Source: an uncultured Saprospiraceae bacterium (GTDB lineage Bacteria > Bacteroidota > Bacteroidia > Chitinophagales > Saprospiraceae). Taken from it: a DNA stretch of 40,780 nt. Location: contig CALFWZ010000201.1 in the NCBI GenBank assembly GCA_937928405.1, forward strand, positions 1 through 40,780, given 5' to 3'. Under the pieces are notes generated by a model, which was given only the letters and a program-made list of their open reading frames with translations, made no database searches and was not told the DNA's origin. Position numbers and translations under genes: made by a program. The number at the start of each line of letters is the position of its first letter. Position 1 is the stretch's first letter. This document shows, piece by piece, positions 24,759 to 34,019 of this stretch.

Positions 24759-26159
24759 TTAAACAGTAACTCCATTGAGGTGAAGAGTTTGAAAAAAATG
24801 GATACTCGGCATGTATAAATTTATACCCTCTTTCAAATCGACCAATCCAGCCATTCCTTTGTAAGCAACTGATCCTTCCGTTTTATGTGGAAAAGTATGA
24901 GTAGACAATGGATCTGAACCATATATATAACCAAGAATCGGATCTACCCCATTCTTTTTGTCCCTACATCTACGTAACACTTTTTGGAAGTTGTCGATAT
25001 TATTCACAAATGAAAAAAACAATAAACCTACCTCTTCCTTAGGTACGCTCTTTTCATCTAATTCGTATCCACCCACACTTGTCTCAATTTCATCTCTTTC
25101 ACCGTAAGTTATGCCTCTTCGGATCATTTTAATTTTTTCCTTTTCATCACGAGGATTTGCTTTTCGAATATGAGCAAAGAACGGACACTTTCCTGTATCA
25201 TATTTAAAATCATTGTATGCTTTTTCTAATACATTCGGGTCTTCAACAGGAGTCCCATTTTTTATTCGTCCAAATACAAAAGATCCAATTTCGTCTTTCG
25301 GATAACCTCCTGTTTTCGTAGACAGCGTTTTCATCGTATCGTCAAACTCTTTTACGTTCTGTTCAAATTTTCTATACACTAAATAACTTCCAAAATGAGG
25401 ATCATCTATAGAAGGTTCGGGAATTATAAAATCATGAACAGATGCGGTAAGATCCCAATGAGTCTTTGATTTCGGGGTACCATCTTTTAATTTCGCATCA
25501 TTTCCTATTATCCAAGGATTACTCAATCCATCTGCGTAACCAAAATGTTCTACTACACTACCTCTTTGTTGGTTAGGGATTTTTTTTCTTCTATATGTTA
25601 TTCCGTTTTCTTTTTCTACTATAATGGCACCATACTTATTAGAAAAACGATTTTTTAAGCTTTCAGATCTTGAAATCAACTCTGTCTTATTTTCATGGGC
25701 CAGCAATATTACTGCATGAACATTCATTTGTTCTAGTTGATTATGCCGACTTTCATCAAAAAGTAAATCTTCTTTTTTTGATCTTAGATTATTTATTATC
25801 TCTTCCCAACCTTCTTTAAAACCGAAATATTCAAGCCCATCAGCTGTCAAATAAATATTAATAAATACATGTTTGTTAGAATTATTTTCTTGAAAAGAAA
25901 CAATCCGAAGTTTTTTTTCACCATCTCCTAGAATTTTAAGAAAATTGATGGTCTTTTCTTTGTTTGCTAAAACATCACTGAATTTTAAAAATAAGTATGA
26001 TGCATATCTCTTCCTATGTGGTGAAAAGATATGCGCTTGAATGTCTTTTCCATGATCTTCTAAAAAATCTTCGTTGTCTTTTAAAATCCTTATACTATTG
26101 TCCATTCTTTTGTTTTTTTCATTTATTAAATTATTCTCTACATTTTTTTTAATTTTCAT
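24759..26159 (-). CDS. DyP-type heme peroxidase
   Basis: The product is 466 residues; an internal ATG at residue 19 is an alternative start. DyP signatures are the GxxDG motif in HFGYADGLSNP (catalytic Asp210), FGSYLVYRKFEQNV, the proximal heme ligand His330 in CPFFAHIRKANPR, the MIRRGITYG segment with the distal Arg, and GLLFFSFVNNI. DyP enzymes use hydrogen peroxide to oxidise bulky substrates. No Tat or Sec signal is present and the end (FFQTLHLNGVTV) does not look like an encapsulin-targeting tail, so the enzyme is probably cytoplasmic. It is first of the DyP-unknown-CHAT series. Confidence 0.92.
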   Translation of the reverse strand: MKIKKNVENNLINEKNKRMDNSIRILKDNEDFLEDHGKDIQAHIFSPHRKRYASYLFLKFSDVLANKEKTINFLKILGDGEKKLRIVSFQENNSNKHVFINIYLTADGLEYFGFKEGWEEIINNLRSKKEDLLFDESRHNQLEQMNVHAVILLAHENKTELISRSESLKNRFSNKYGAIIVEKENGITYRRKKIPNQQRGSVVEHFGYADGLSNPWIIGNDAKLKDGTPKSKTHWDLTASVHDFIIPEPSIDDPHFGSYLVYRKFEQNVKEFDDTMKTLSTKTGGYPKDEIGSFVFGRIKNGTPVEDPNVLEKAYNDFKYDTGKCPFFAHIRKANPRDEKEKIKMIRRGITYGERDEIETSVGGYELDEKSVPKEEVGLLFFSFVNNIDNFQKVLRRCRDKKNGVDPILGYIYGSDPLSTHTFPHKTEGSVAYKGMAGLVDLKEGINLYMPSIHFFQTLHLNGVTV

Positions 26160-26295
26160 TTTAAAAGTAACTACATTATAATATTACATAATTCCTAAGA
26201 AGGTTACTCAAAAAATGATATTTTACTTTCTTTTCTGCAAATACTATTGTTTATTTTCCTCAAATATCCTTGAAATCCCCCAAGTATTAATTAGC

Positions 26296-26327
26296 AAAAA
26301 AGCCGAGTCTTGCGACTTGGCTTTTTT
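26296..26327 (-). terminator. bidirectional intrinsic terminator
   Basis: AAAAAAGCCGAGTC (26296-26309) pairs with GACTTGGCTTTTTT (26314-26327) around a 4-nt loop, with T runs in both directions. It ends the Asp-box gene on the minus strand and insulates the island to the left. Confidence 0.92.
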
Positions 26328-26379
26328 GTTTTGTATAATAAGAATCTAACTATCAATTTGAAAATTTTCACCCCACCAC

Positions 26380-29300
26380 CTACTCCGGCAACGCCTCCCC
26401 TTCTACCCAAGGACCGCCAGCCTTGACCAAATCTTTCGCTAAACTAGACAATTCCTTCCGCGAATTTTCCAATGCTACTCTAACCGTTTTTAATTTTTTA
26501 TTAATAATCACTAACCCATTTTTTTGCGTAGAAGTGGGCCCGTAAGTAGAATGGTCAATACCAATTTGTAGGGAGAATAAACGATCTCCGATAATGGGAT
26601 CATTTTTTTCACCAGGTTCATTTCTTGTTTGCTCGCCGTTGAGCGACTGTTCAATTTTTAATAATGAATTCCGAATTTCATGTAATCTATTGTCAAATTC
26701 ACCAGATGGCGTGGGAGAATTTTGCAAAGCTACTTTCATTCTTTTTGCTTTGGCCAGGGCATTCCGCAAAGCCATTTGGGTCGCAGAATGTGCGCGGACA
26801 GCATCTTCGTATTTTCGCCAGAAGCTAGCCACTTCGGAATGTGGTGCACCTTCTAGGGCGCCATCTCGTAGCGGCACCACATCAAACTCAATGGGTTTGG
26901 ATAGTTCTTTGACGACCCCGTCTACTTGCTGAAAGAGCGTAGCCGTATATTTACCCGGCACAACCATTAATCCTGCGGGTGGACCGCCAAACATGGCGGC
27001 AGGTGGTGGCTTGAGGGAAAGCGCATTAGGGGCTGGATATTTTAAATCCCAAGCCACTCGATGAAATCCTTTCTTTGTGGAAGCTTCGACGCGACGAATA
27101 AAATTGCCTTGTTGATCCTTGATCGCAATCCAAACCTTGGGTGGATTTTCCATTCGCTCCGCTTCTAATGCGGTCCATCCGGGAAAAGGAATATCGCCTT
27201 TTTCGTTTTTTTCTTTGGCTTGCCGAATGGCTTTTTTTGATTTTAAATCTTCTTTTAAATAATAGGTTAGCACGGCACCAAAGGGAGGATTATCGGCAAC
27301 AAAATGATCCGCTCCTTGACTACCACGAGGTCCATCAAATCCTAAATGCGGACGAGGAACATACCACCAAGCTTTTCGGGTTGAAAATAAAGTGGCTTCG
27401 TCCGCGAGCGTTTCGTCGCTTATTTCTCGTAAGACACTGATGTCATCAAACACATAAAAACTTCGTCCAAAAGATGCACCGACTAGATCATTTTCTCTGC
27501 GTTGAATAGCGAGGTCTCGAAAAGAAATGGTGGGTACACCTCCTTTGAGTTTGATCCATTTATCGCCACCATTGGGAGAAAAATAAATTCCAAATTCGGT
27601 CCCAATAAAGAGCAAATCTTTTTTAACATGATCTTGTACCAATCGCCAAACTAAGTTGGGTTCCGGTAAATTATTTTGAATCGCTTTCCAGGTTTTACCA
27701 CGATCATTACTTTTTAATAAATAAGGTTTATAATCTCCATATTTGTGATTATCCATCGCTACATAGACGACGTTGGCATCATGTAAATCTGCTTTGATAT
27801 CATTGATATAAGGAACCGCTGGCATCCCCGTAATATTTCCTACTTGAATTTTTCGCCAAGTTTTTCCATAATCTTCGGAGATTTGCAGGAGGCCATCATC
27901 CGTTCCGATATAAAGTAAATTCTCCTCTTTTGGTGATTGCGCGATCGAAGTGATCGTACTATAATTAGACATGGCATAAAGATCCCAAGGATTGTCCCAA
28001 CTTTGCTTTTTACCCATAATGGGCAATTCCAAGCGTTTTTGATCGGTGGTTAAGTCGTCTGAAAGTGTTCGCCAATCATCACCTCGATTATCCGAAACCC
28101 ACAGTCGTTGAGAACCAAAAAATATTCTTTGCGGGGAATGAGGACTGACTAAAATTGGAGCATCCCAATTGAAGCGTTCGTAGGTTTCCCCTTCTGCTGG
28201 TTTAGGTTGAATATCCATTACTTCGCCTGTGACGAGATCGATTCGAGACAACGTTCCTTGCTGACGTTGACCATACATAATATTGGGATTGCCTGGCTCC
28301 GTAGCCGGCTGGTGACCATCCCAATTTAAGACCACTTTCCAATCCGAGTTTTGGATCCCATGTACATTATCCGTGCGCGAAGGTCCTCCCTCGGTAGAAT
28401 TATCTTGGGTTCCACCATAAATATTATAAAAGGGTTGGGTATCATCGACGGCTACTTTATAAAACTGTGTCAAAGGAAGATTCCCCATGTATCGCCAATT
28501 TTCCGCTAGGTCAAAACTTTCATAAATACCACCATCCGTTCCCATCAATAAATAATCTGGATCATCCATTCTAAAAGCCAAAGCATGATTATCCGAATGT
28601 TTATATTCTTCTTTCATTCGACGGAACGTCTTACCACCATTATCAGAAATTTGTACCCGCACATCCATCAGATAAATCCGATCAAAATGATGTGGACAAG
28701 CAATTAATTCTTGGTAATAATGTGGACCGGTGGCGCCCGACACCGCATCGGACATTTTTGTCCAACTAGATCCTCGATCACTAGAGCGATACACCCCACC
28801 CTTTCTTCGATCCAATTCAATGGCCGCATATAAAATATCTGGTTGTTGCGGAGAAATGGTCAATCCTATTTTTCCCATATTAGAAGTAGGTAACCCGACG
28901 GTCAATTTTTCCCACGTCTCTCCCCCATCCATACTGCGATGCAATCCGGACCCAGGACCACCGCCCATGTAGGCAGCCACTGTTCGATGTCGATCCCAAG
29001 TCGCTGCGTACAGCTGGTCTGGATTTCGAGGGTCGATCACGACTTCCGTCACCCCCGTCCATTCGTCATTTCCTAAGACCCGTTTCCAATTTTTTCCACC
29101 ATCCACGGATTTATAAAGTCCTCGTTCTCCGCCCTTACTCCAGAGCGGTCCTTGGGAAGCCACCCAAATAATATTAGAATTTTCAGGATGGATGACGATT
29201 TTAGAAATATGCTCAGAAGTTTTTAAACCCATATTTTTCCAGGTACCGCCGCCATCATCACTGCGATAGATGCCATCTCCAAAAGAAAGATGTCGTCCAC

Positions 29301-29640
29301 CTACATTCTCCCCCGTTCCCACCCAAATCGTATGCGGATTATTGGGATCAATCGTCACACAACCCGTAGCAAAAGTACTTTGCTGATCAAAGATGGGTTT
29401 CCAAGTCACGCCCGCATTGGTGGTTTTCCAAACCCCACCCGACGCCACGGCCGTATACCAGATATTATCATCCTGCGGATGAATGGCGATATCAGAGATT
29501 CGTCCCGACATAAAAGCAGGCCCAATACTTCGGAGCTTTAAACCCGCAAAATTATCATCAGACCAAGGTTCCGTTTTTTTGTCTTGCGCAAAGATGATTA
29601 AGGTTGAAAATAGGCATAGAAAGGTAAGGAGGTTTCTCAT
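26380..29640 (-). CDS. large secreted Asp-box (BNR/sortilin-like) beta-propeller protein
   Basis: The 1086-residue product has a signal peptide (MRNLLTFLCLFSTLIIFAQ, cleavage after FAQ) and about ten Asp-box-type motifs such as RSDDGGGTWK, KSVDGGKNWK, RSMDGGETWE, ISEDYGKTWR and KSNDRGKTWK. These are the turns of sortilin/Vps10-type or sialidase-like propellers and here suggest two consecutive propellers. After about residue 720 the protein changes to beta domains with an alpha-helical end. Such proteins are annotated as glycosyl hydrolases or BNR-repeat proteins, but no catalytic residues are evident and the substrate is unknown. The gene is more GC-rich than the island to its left. A terminator follows. 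Confidence 0.88.
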   Translation of the reverse strand: MRNLLTFLCLFSTLIIFAQDKKTEPWSDDNFAGLKLRSIGPAFMSGRISDIAIHPQDDNIWYTAVASGGVWKTTNAGVTWKPIFDQQSTFATGCVTIDPNNPHTIWVGTGENVGGRHLSFGDGIYRSDDGGGTWKNMGLKTSEHISKIVIHPENSNIIWVASQGPLWSKGGERGLYKSVDGGKNWKRVLGNDEWTGVTEVVIDPRNPDQLYAATWDRHRTVAAYMGGGPGSGLHRSMDGGETWEKLTVGLPTSNMGKIGLTISPQQPDILYAAIELDRRKGGVYRSSDRGSSWTKMSDAVSGATGPHYYQELIACPHHFDRIYLMDVRVQISDNGGKTFRRMKEEYKHSDNHALAFRMDDPDYLLMGTDGGIYESFDLAENWRYMGNLPLTQFYKVAVDDTQPFYNIYGGTQDNSTEGGPSRTDNVHGIQNSDWKVVLNWDGHQPATEPGNPNIMYGQRQQGTLSRIDLVTGEVMDIQPKPAEGETYERFNWDAPILVSPHSPQRIFFGSQRLWVSDNRGDDWRTLSDDLTTDQKRLELPIMGKKQSWDNPWDLYAMSNYSTITSIAQSPKEENLLYIGTDDGLLQISEDYGKTWRKIQVGNITGMPAVPYINDIKADLHDANVVYVAMDNHKYGDYKPYLLKSNDRGKTWKAIQNNLPEPNLVWRLVQDHVKKDLLFIGTEFGIYFSPNGGDKWIKLKGGVPTISFRDLAIQRRENDLVGASFGRSFYVFDDISVLREISDETLADEATLFSTRKAWWYVPRPHLGFDGPRGSQGADHFVADNPPFGAVLTYYLKEDLKSKKAIRQAKEKNEKGDIPFPGWTALEAERMENPPKVWIAIKDQQGNFIRRVEASTKKGFHRVAWDLKYPAPNALSLKPPPAAMFGGPPAGLMVVPGKYTATLFQQVDGVVKELSKPIEFDVVPLRDGALEGAPHSEVASFWRKYEDAVRAHSATQMALRNALAKAKRMKVALQNSPTPSGEFDNRLHEIRNSLLKIEQSLNGEQTRNEPGEKNDPIIGDRLFSLQIGIDHSTYGPTSTQKNGLVIINKKLKTVRVALENSRKELSSLAKDLVKAGGPWVEGEALPE

Positions 29641-30708
29641 GGTTTGGTTGTTTTGATTTAAGTGGAAAACAAGGTAAGGGAAAATAGTTGGGGAACCAAG
29701 TTGATGGTTGGTTTTTAGGGAGGAGGGCTTTGGTAGGGCTTTTTTCGATGGTATTTTTGATGGCTAATGAGTGGGTGAATTTGGAATGGATTTGTTGGGG
29801 AGGACTTGATGGGAGAAGGAAGGTTTTCCTCACTAGAACTAACTTAAAGCCGAGCGTTCGTTTTCACCTCATGGTGAAGATACAAAAGCGCTGGGGCTTG
29901 GTTTAGTTTTAGGAGGGGTTTTGTATGAGTTTTCGTTTCTACACCTGAGGTGTAAACGAACGAGTTAAGTGGTAGTGGCACTGCGGGTAGGTATATTTCT
30001 GACTTTGAGTAGATTTTAAATAATTTTATGGGATTGATCACCTTCATAAAATTTCATTAAAAATGTGATAATTTTTTAGGACTGAACAAGTAGCTGTCTT
30101 TCCATGAAAGCAACAGGGTTCAAGAGTAACAGAAATATCATTTTTTCCTGTATAATTACTAATAGCAAGAAATGACTACGTAAGTATAAATCATTGTTTT
30201 TCAAGTGATTATATATACTATTTCCGTTTTATTGAATTTGATAATTATTCAAAATATTTTTTTTTAAGCTGTCTTTTTTATTTCAAAGGTAAACCATTAC
30301 CTTTGAAATAGTAGCGTAATATAATCAGTGGTGTTCATAAAATTGAACACCACTAGCTAAAATTCACAATAACTAAGTAAAAGTATTAGCTTTATAAACA
30401 ACAAACCCGCTCTCGGTCGGCAAAGACTTCAAGTAGGTTTATTTTCTAACTATTCAGCGAAGAACTCCCCTCTCAATTCAAAGTGAAAATATTCTTTTGG
30501 ATAAGGTTATTCTTCTGCTGAAACAAAACTCTTTCAACATGAAAGACGGTAAAAAGTCCTTTCAATTGCTAAAAAATCCTGTTAACTGTTCTAAAACTTA
30601 TTGAGCTATTTTTCAAAATTCATGCTCAACAGAGCTTGATTATCAAAGTATCATGAGTTGTACTATTAATTTTAATCTATAGAATAGAGTTAATGCATAT
30701 TATAACAG
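29641..30708. other. long intergenic stretch with one hairpin repeat
   Basis: Over 1 kb with no credible gene. The short frames on both strands lack starts in a good context and family features. The only structured part is the inverted repeat at 29842-29970, which has a homologue at 32556-32617. The rest is AT-rich and leads into a gene remnant, so this looks like a decayed region. Confidence 0.5.
29842..29970. repeat. dispersed hairpin repeat, copy A
   Basis: The left arm contains GAGCGTTCGTTTTCACCTC (to 29870). The right arm, GAGGTGTAAACGAACGAG, continues to TTAAGT (29947-29970). The two pair over about 18 bp plus an outer ACTTAA/TTAAGT. Small hairpins CACC-TCAT-GGTG and ACACCT-G-AGGTGT lie inside. 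A shorter relative is at 32556-32617, also with similar bases beyond the right arm. One base pair differs between copies on both arms (T29857-A29960 against C32572-G32607). Confidence 0.75.
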
Positions 30709-30972
30709 ATGCAGTGGATTAACTCCAGTGGTCTTGCTGCGGCTATGTGGGCACATGCCTATCTACCGATGCAACATCTCAACGCAGAAAACGACGAACG
30801 AATTAAGCAAGAATATCTGTGTCCTAGTATCGAAGATAAAAAGATTGGCTGTCTTTGTATTTCTGAACCCTTTGCAGGCTGTGATATCCCTAGTATGAGA
30901 ACTACGGCGGTAAAAGAAGGAGATGAGTGGGTATTAAATGGTTCCAAGACTTTTATTACCAACGGTGTCTAA
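30709..30972 (+). pseudogene. acyl-CoA dehydrogenase remnant
   Basis: The 87-codon frame clearly matches the middle of an acyl-CoA dehydrogenase: SSGLAAAMWAHAYLPMQHLN, IGCLCISEPFAGCDIPSMRT, VLNGSKTFITNG. The last two are the FAD/substrate-contacting signature regions. Complete enzymes have about 380 residues; the N-terminal helical domain and everything after TNGV are missing, so this is a fragment truncated at both ends. No other fatty-acid gene is nearby. Confidence 0.88.
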
Positions 30973-31292
30973 AGTAATTAGCTCCATCTTTCACCCATAT
31001 TATTATTTATTAGAATCGACTCACTAAATATTATTTGAGAATATTGTATTCTATGGACATGAAAATGGTAATTTAAAATTATGAATCAAGCTTGCATTGA
31101 TTGCAAATAAAAAAACATCCTACTTTTTTTCATTCAACTTGAGTCAACAAGAATATTTTGCTTTAATTTAACATTAAACATATATTCAAATAATTGAATA
31201 TCAGATATTTACAATAAATGAAAACAAAAAGTTTCCATTTTGAATTATGAACTAAACACAATTTGTTTTATATTGTTTAAAATAAATTTATT
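30973..31292. other. AT-rich gap before the repressor gene
   Basis: 320 bp, very AT-rich, with no gene. No remaining piece of the acyl-CoA dehydrogenase is recognisable here. The last part presumably holds the promoter of the repressor gene at 31293, possibly with its own operator, but no symmetrical site stands out. Confidence 0.4.
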
Positions 31293-31955
31293 ATGAAAGC
31301 AAGAAAAAAAATTGACGCTAAGTTTATAAAAGCGCGACAAGAATTAATTGATAAAGGAATCGTAAAGAATAAAACAGACTTTGCCGCCAAGATTGGATCT
31401 TACCCAACTGTTATTGCCCAGATAGAAAAAGGCGTGAAATCTGCGAGTATTAGTATGCTAATTCGATTAGCTACATTATTTCGCGAAGACCTTGATGACC
31501 CAGTTTTTTTATCTGGATACGACTTTAGTCAGAATAATATTTTATTCGTTTCCGAAGCATCAGCAGGACCATCAATATCTGTAGAGTTAAAAAAGGGGTT
31601 AGATAGATTTAAGCTCCCAGAGTTAGAAGGAGATGAATTATTCGCCTTTAAGATTAAAGGGGATTCTATGTATCCAACAATAGAGGATGGAGATACTTTG
31701 GTATGCGAACATGTCCTAAATATCTCAAATTTAATTAATAGTCAGATTTATGTGATCATCTCTTCAGATGGAATAAACGTAAAGAGACTAAAAATTCGTA
31801 AAGAAAAAAATAAAATCGTAGGCTTGACTTTAATTTCAGATAATAGTGAAACTAATGAGCCTTTTGAAGTCGATTTTTCTTTAGGATTACATTCCTCACC
31901 CTCTATAAGTTTTTATAAACCTCTAAAAAGAATTACTGAAAAAGGATTAAAATAG
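31293..31955 (+). CDS. LexA/CI-like transcriptional repressor (HTH + S24 peptidase)
   Basis: The 220-residue product has an N-terminal helix-turn-helix (KTDFAAKIGSYPTVIAQIEKG) and a C-terminal S24 self-cleaving domain with Ser125 (KIKGDSMYPTIEDGD) and Lys164 (GINVKRLK). The likely cleavage bond is Ala91-Gly92 in SEASAGPS, matching the Ala-Gly site of LexA and lambda CI. Such proteins repress target genes until DNA damage stimulates RecA-dependent self-cleavage. The only close neighbour on its strand is the small membrane protein 72 bp downstream. No phage structural genes are present. It could be a stray phage-type repressor or a local SOS regulator. Confidence 0.88.
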   Translation: MKARKKIDAKFIKARQELIDKGIVKNKTDFAAKIGSYPTVIAQIEKGVKSASISMLIRLATLFREDLDDPVFLSGYDFSQNNILFVSEASAGPSISVELKKGLDRFKLPELEGDELFAFKIKGDSMYPTIEDGDTLVCEHVLNISNLINSQIYVIISSDGINVKRLKIRKEKNKIVGLTLISDNSETNEPFEVDFSLGLHSSPSISFYKPLKRITEKGLK

Positions 31956-32027
31956 TTAAGCAAGGAAAGGATGCTAACTTTTAAATCTCCATTGTGACTT
32001 TCTTTAGGACTTAAATTTTCTAATAAA

Positions 32028-32405
32028 ATGCCTGAATCAAAATCTACAAAATTTGGTGTGATGAAAAAAGATCTGGATGATAAGTCAGGTAAAATTTGGG
32101 GATTCCTTTCATCTAAAGCATTAAATAAAGTAAAAGAATTAACATTTTCTATATACAATATGTTATTAAATGCAATTTTTCTTGCTTCATGGGCAGCAAT
32201 CCAATATGCCATTCAAATTACTATTTTATATTTCAATGTCTTTGAAACGATCAATACTATTTGGTTAAGTGCTTTTAGGTTTACTTTTGCAATTTCTACA
32301 TTCATTCCTGTAGTAGTGAGGATATTTAGGGACTTAGTTATTATTTTTTACGAAACTAGAAGAGCAATTCATAAAGAAAGAGAGAACCTCCCCTTCAAAG
32401 CATAA
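32028..32405 (+). CDS. small membrane protein, unknown function
   Basis: The 125-residue product has a charged N-terminus and two or three hydrophobic segments (about residues 45-70 and 80-108: LLNAIFLASWAAIQYAIQI, FTFAISTFIPVVVRIF), ending with a basic tail (ETRRAIHKERENLPFKA). There is no signal peptide and no recognised family. It follows the S24 repressor by 72 bp on the same strand, so it may be in its operon and inducible by DNA damage. Size and topology would allow a holin- or toxin-like role, but that is speculation. Confidence 0.6.
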   Translation: MPESKSTKFGVMKKDLDDKSGKIWGFLSSKALNKVKELTFSIYNMLLNAIFLASWAAIQYAIQITILYFNVFETINTIWLSAFRFTFAISTFIPVVVRIFRDLVIIFYETRRAIHKERENLPFKA

Positions 32406-32555
32406 AGTAGATTTCCTAATAAATCGTCAAGTAGAAAGAAAACAAATAACGTCTTCTTATACATTTTTTCATTTTCAATAGGAAGCTTTCATACCCCTTA
32501 CTGTTATTCCACACTAATCAGTTCAATCCCCTACTCGTTTTGCCCCACTACGACT

Positions 32556-32617
32556 AATTTAAATCCGAGCGCTCGTTTTCATATTTACATCTAGAGGTGT
32601 AAACGAGCGAGTTAAGT
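32556..32617. repeat. dispersed hairpin repeat, copy B
   Basis: The left arm contains TCCGAGCGCTCGTTTTCA and the right arm AGAGGTGTAAACGAGCGAG, continuing to TTAAGT. They form the same stem as copy A at 29842-29970 but with a short loop. The similarity to copy A continues past the right arm (GTGG...ACAT/CACT...GCAGG-like). It lies between the 3' ends of the small membrane protein and the first bestrophin gene, so it could also serve as a terminator there. Confidence 0.75.
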
Positions 32618-32671
32618 TGTGGTGACATAGCAGGAAATTTAGAACAGTCCCTTTTTTGTTTTGACTTCAAT

Positions 32672-33706
32672 CTACATCAACACCCCATTCTTAGCCGCCA
32701 CCGCAGGAGGCAATTCTGTCTCTCCCAACATCTCCCGCAAATCAATCTCAATGACTCGGCATAAAGACAACATCGGTATATCGTTTGCCATTCCCTGAAA
32801 AGGATTTTCCGTATAGTCGCCAACAATCTCCATCATTACATAGACCCATCCAATTAAAGCGGTAATCGGAATGGATAACCAAAATAAACCGCCACTTGCC
32901 GTCATTAATTCCGGTATCATGCTAAACGGAAGTAGCATAATAAAAATAGCGACAAAATAACGACTGATATTAGCATACTGGCGAGGTAGTGGAAATTTTT
33001 TAATCCGTTCATTTTTACCTTGTAGGGTATAAAAAGTTTTAAGCAGCTTTGCTAATTCCATGTGTCGAAAATCTTCGATCAATCCTTGTTCTCGTAAGGC
33101 ACGTAAGTCTCTCGATTGTTCATTAATGATTTGGGTGGCGGTATTTTTATAGTTAATTAATCTTTCGTACTCGTCTTTTGGTAAAAATAAATCAAGCTCT
33201 GTTCTAGTGACTTCATCACCAAGTAAACCAACACCAAATTTTTCTTGATAGTATTTTGCTGTTCGTCCTGTGTGTCCGTCTTGGCTGGCATGTTCCCAAG
33301 GCGTTGGAATTAATAACTGACTTCGGTGCGCATATAACCAAGCAATATGACGATAGATTAATCGCTGTTTAATGGAATGAAGTTCACTATTGGAAGCTTT
33401 GTCTTTCGCAAAAAGATTGGTAATAAAACCATCTACCATCATTCCCCAAGAGCGACTATCATTAATAATTCCACCCCAGATTTTTCTAGCTTCCCACATA
33501 CGGTCATAGGCTTGGTTGTTTTTAAAACCCACATAAAAAGCGACGGCCGTACCAATAACAGAAACAGGTAGCCAAGGAATTTTAAAGCTAATAATTTGAT
33601 AATGATACAGTAAGGTGATACCAGTCATTAATAAGGTCAACCAAATAATATGAGGAGCGGTCCATTTTAATAGTTTACCTAAACTTATTCCTTTTGTTAT
33701 CAACAT
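32672..33706 (-). CDS. bestrophin-family anion channel (first paralogue)
   Basis: The 344-residue product belongs to the bacterial bestrophin (YneE/UPF0187) family of pentameric inner-membrane anion channels. Family features are the first helices (LKWTAPHIIWLTLLMTGITL), the signature YDRMWEARKIWGGIINDSRSWG, the helix-rich cytoplasmic middle, a second membrane pair (YFVAIFIMLLPFSMIPEL, LFWLSIPITALIGWVYVMME) and the conserved end GDYTENPFQGMANDIPMLSL followed by EIDLREMLGE. Length is normal. A second paralogue lies at 36775-37830. Confidence 0.92.
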   Translation of the reverse strand: MLITKGISLGKLLKWTAPHIIWLTLLMTGITLLYHYQIISFKIPWLPVSVIGTAVAFYVGFKNNQAYDRMWEARKIWGGIINDSRSWGMMVDGFITNLFAKDKASNSELHSIKQRLIYRHIAWLYAHRSQLLIPTPWEHASQDGHTGRTAKYYQEKFGVGLLGDEVTRTELDLFLPKDEYERLINYKNTATQIINEQSRDLRALREQGLIEDFRHMELAKLLKTFYTLQGKNERIKKFPLPRQYANISRYFVAIFIMLLPFSMIPELMTASGGLFWLSIPITALIGWVYVMMEIVGDYTENPFQGMANDIPMLSLCRVIEIDLREMLGETELPPAVAAKNGVLM

Positions 33707-34019
33707 AGTTTTAAAATTATTTTACTTGAAAAATTGCCACGTTGTCAATGACTTGTCCGCAGCCATTGTGCTTCATTTTTAAACAACTTCTATACAGCTC
33801 TTCTGAAAAAGAAACAACACTGAATTCTTGTATCGACAATCATCCTGAATTTGATAATCATACCAACCTTTCGACTAGCTCTTTAAAAACAATTCAGCGT
33901 CACCTTCAAAGGTAATCTCTTTTATGCTTTTTTTACTATTGTATAATTACAATTTTATCGGACTCGTCCAATTGGTTTTGATAGAAAGTGTGTGTTTGAC
34001 CATTTACGACCATCCAACC
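33707..34019. other. intergenic stretch upstream of the first bestrophin gene
   Basis: 313 bp between the start of the bestrophin gene and the 3' end of the amine-oxidase-like gene, both on the minus strand. I see no gene, tRNA or strong hairpin. It presumably contains the bestrophin promoter. Confidence 0.4.

Noticed and set aside
24759..26159. Encapsulin cargo peroxidase
   Set aside because: The C-terminus does not resemble an encapsulin-targeting peptide and no encapsulin shell gene is in the window.
29558..29906. Small open frames on both strands after the Asp-box gene
   Set aside because: They overlap one another, have simple composition and no family features, and lie in repeat-containing intergenic DNA.
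31293..32405. Intact prophage
   Set aside because: Apart from the S24 repressor and one small membrane protein, no integrase, terminase, capsid or tail gene is visible.
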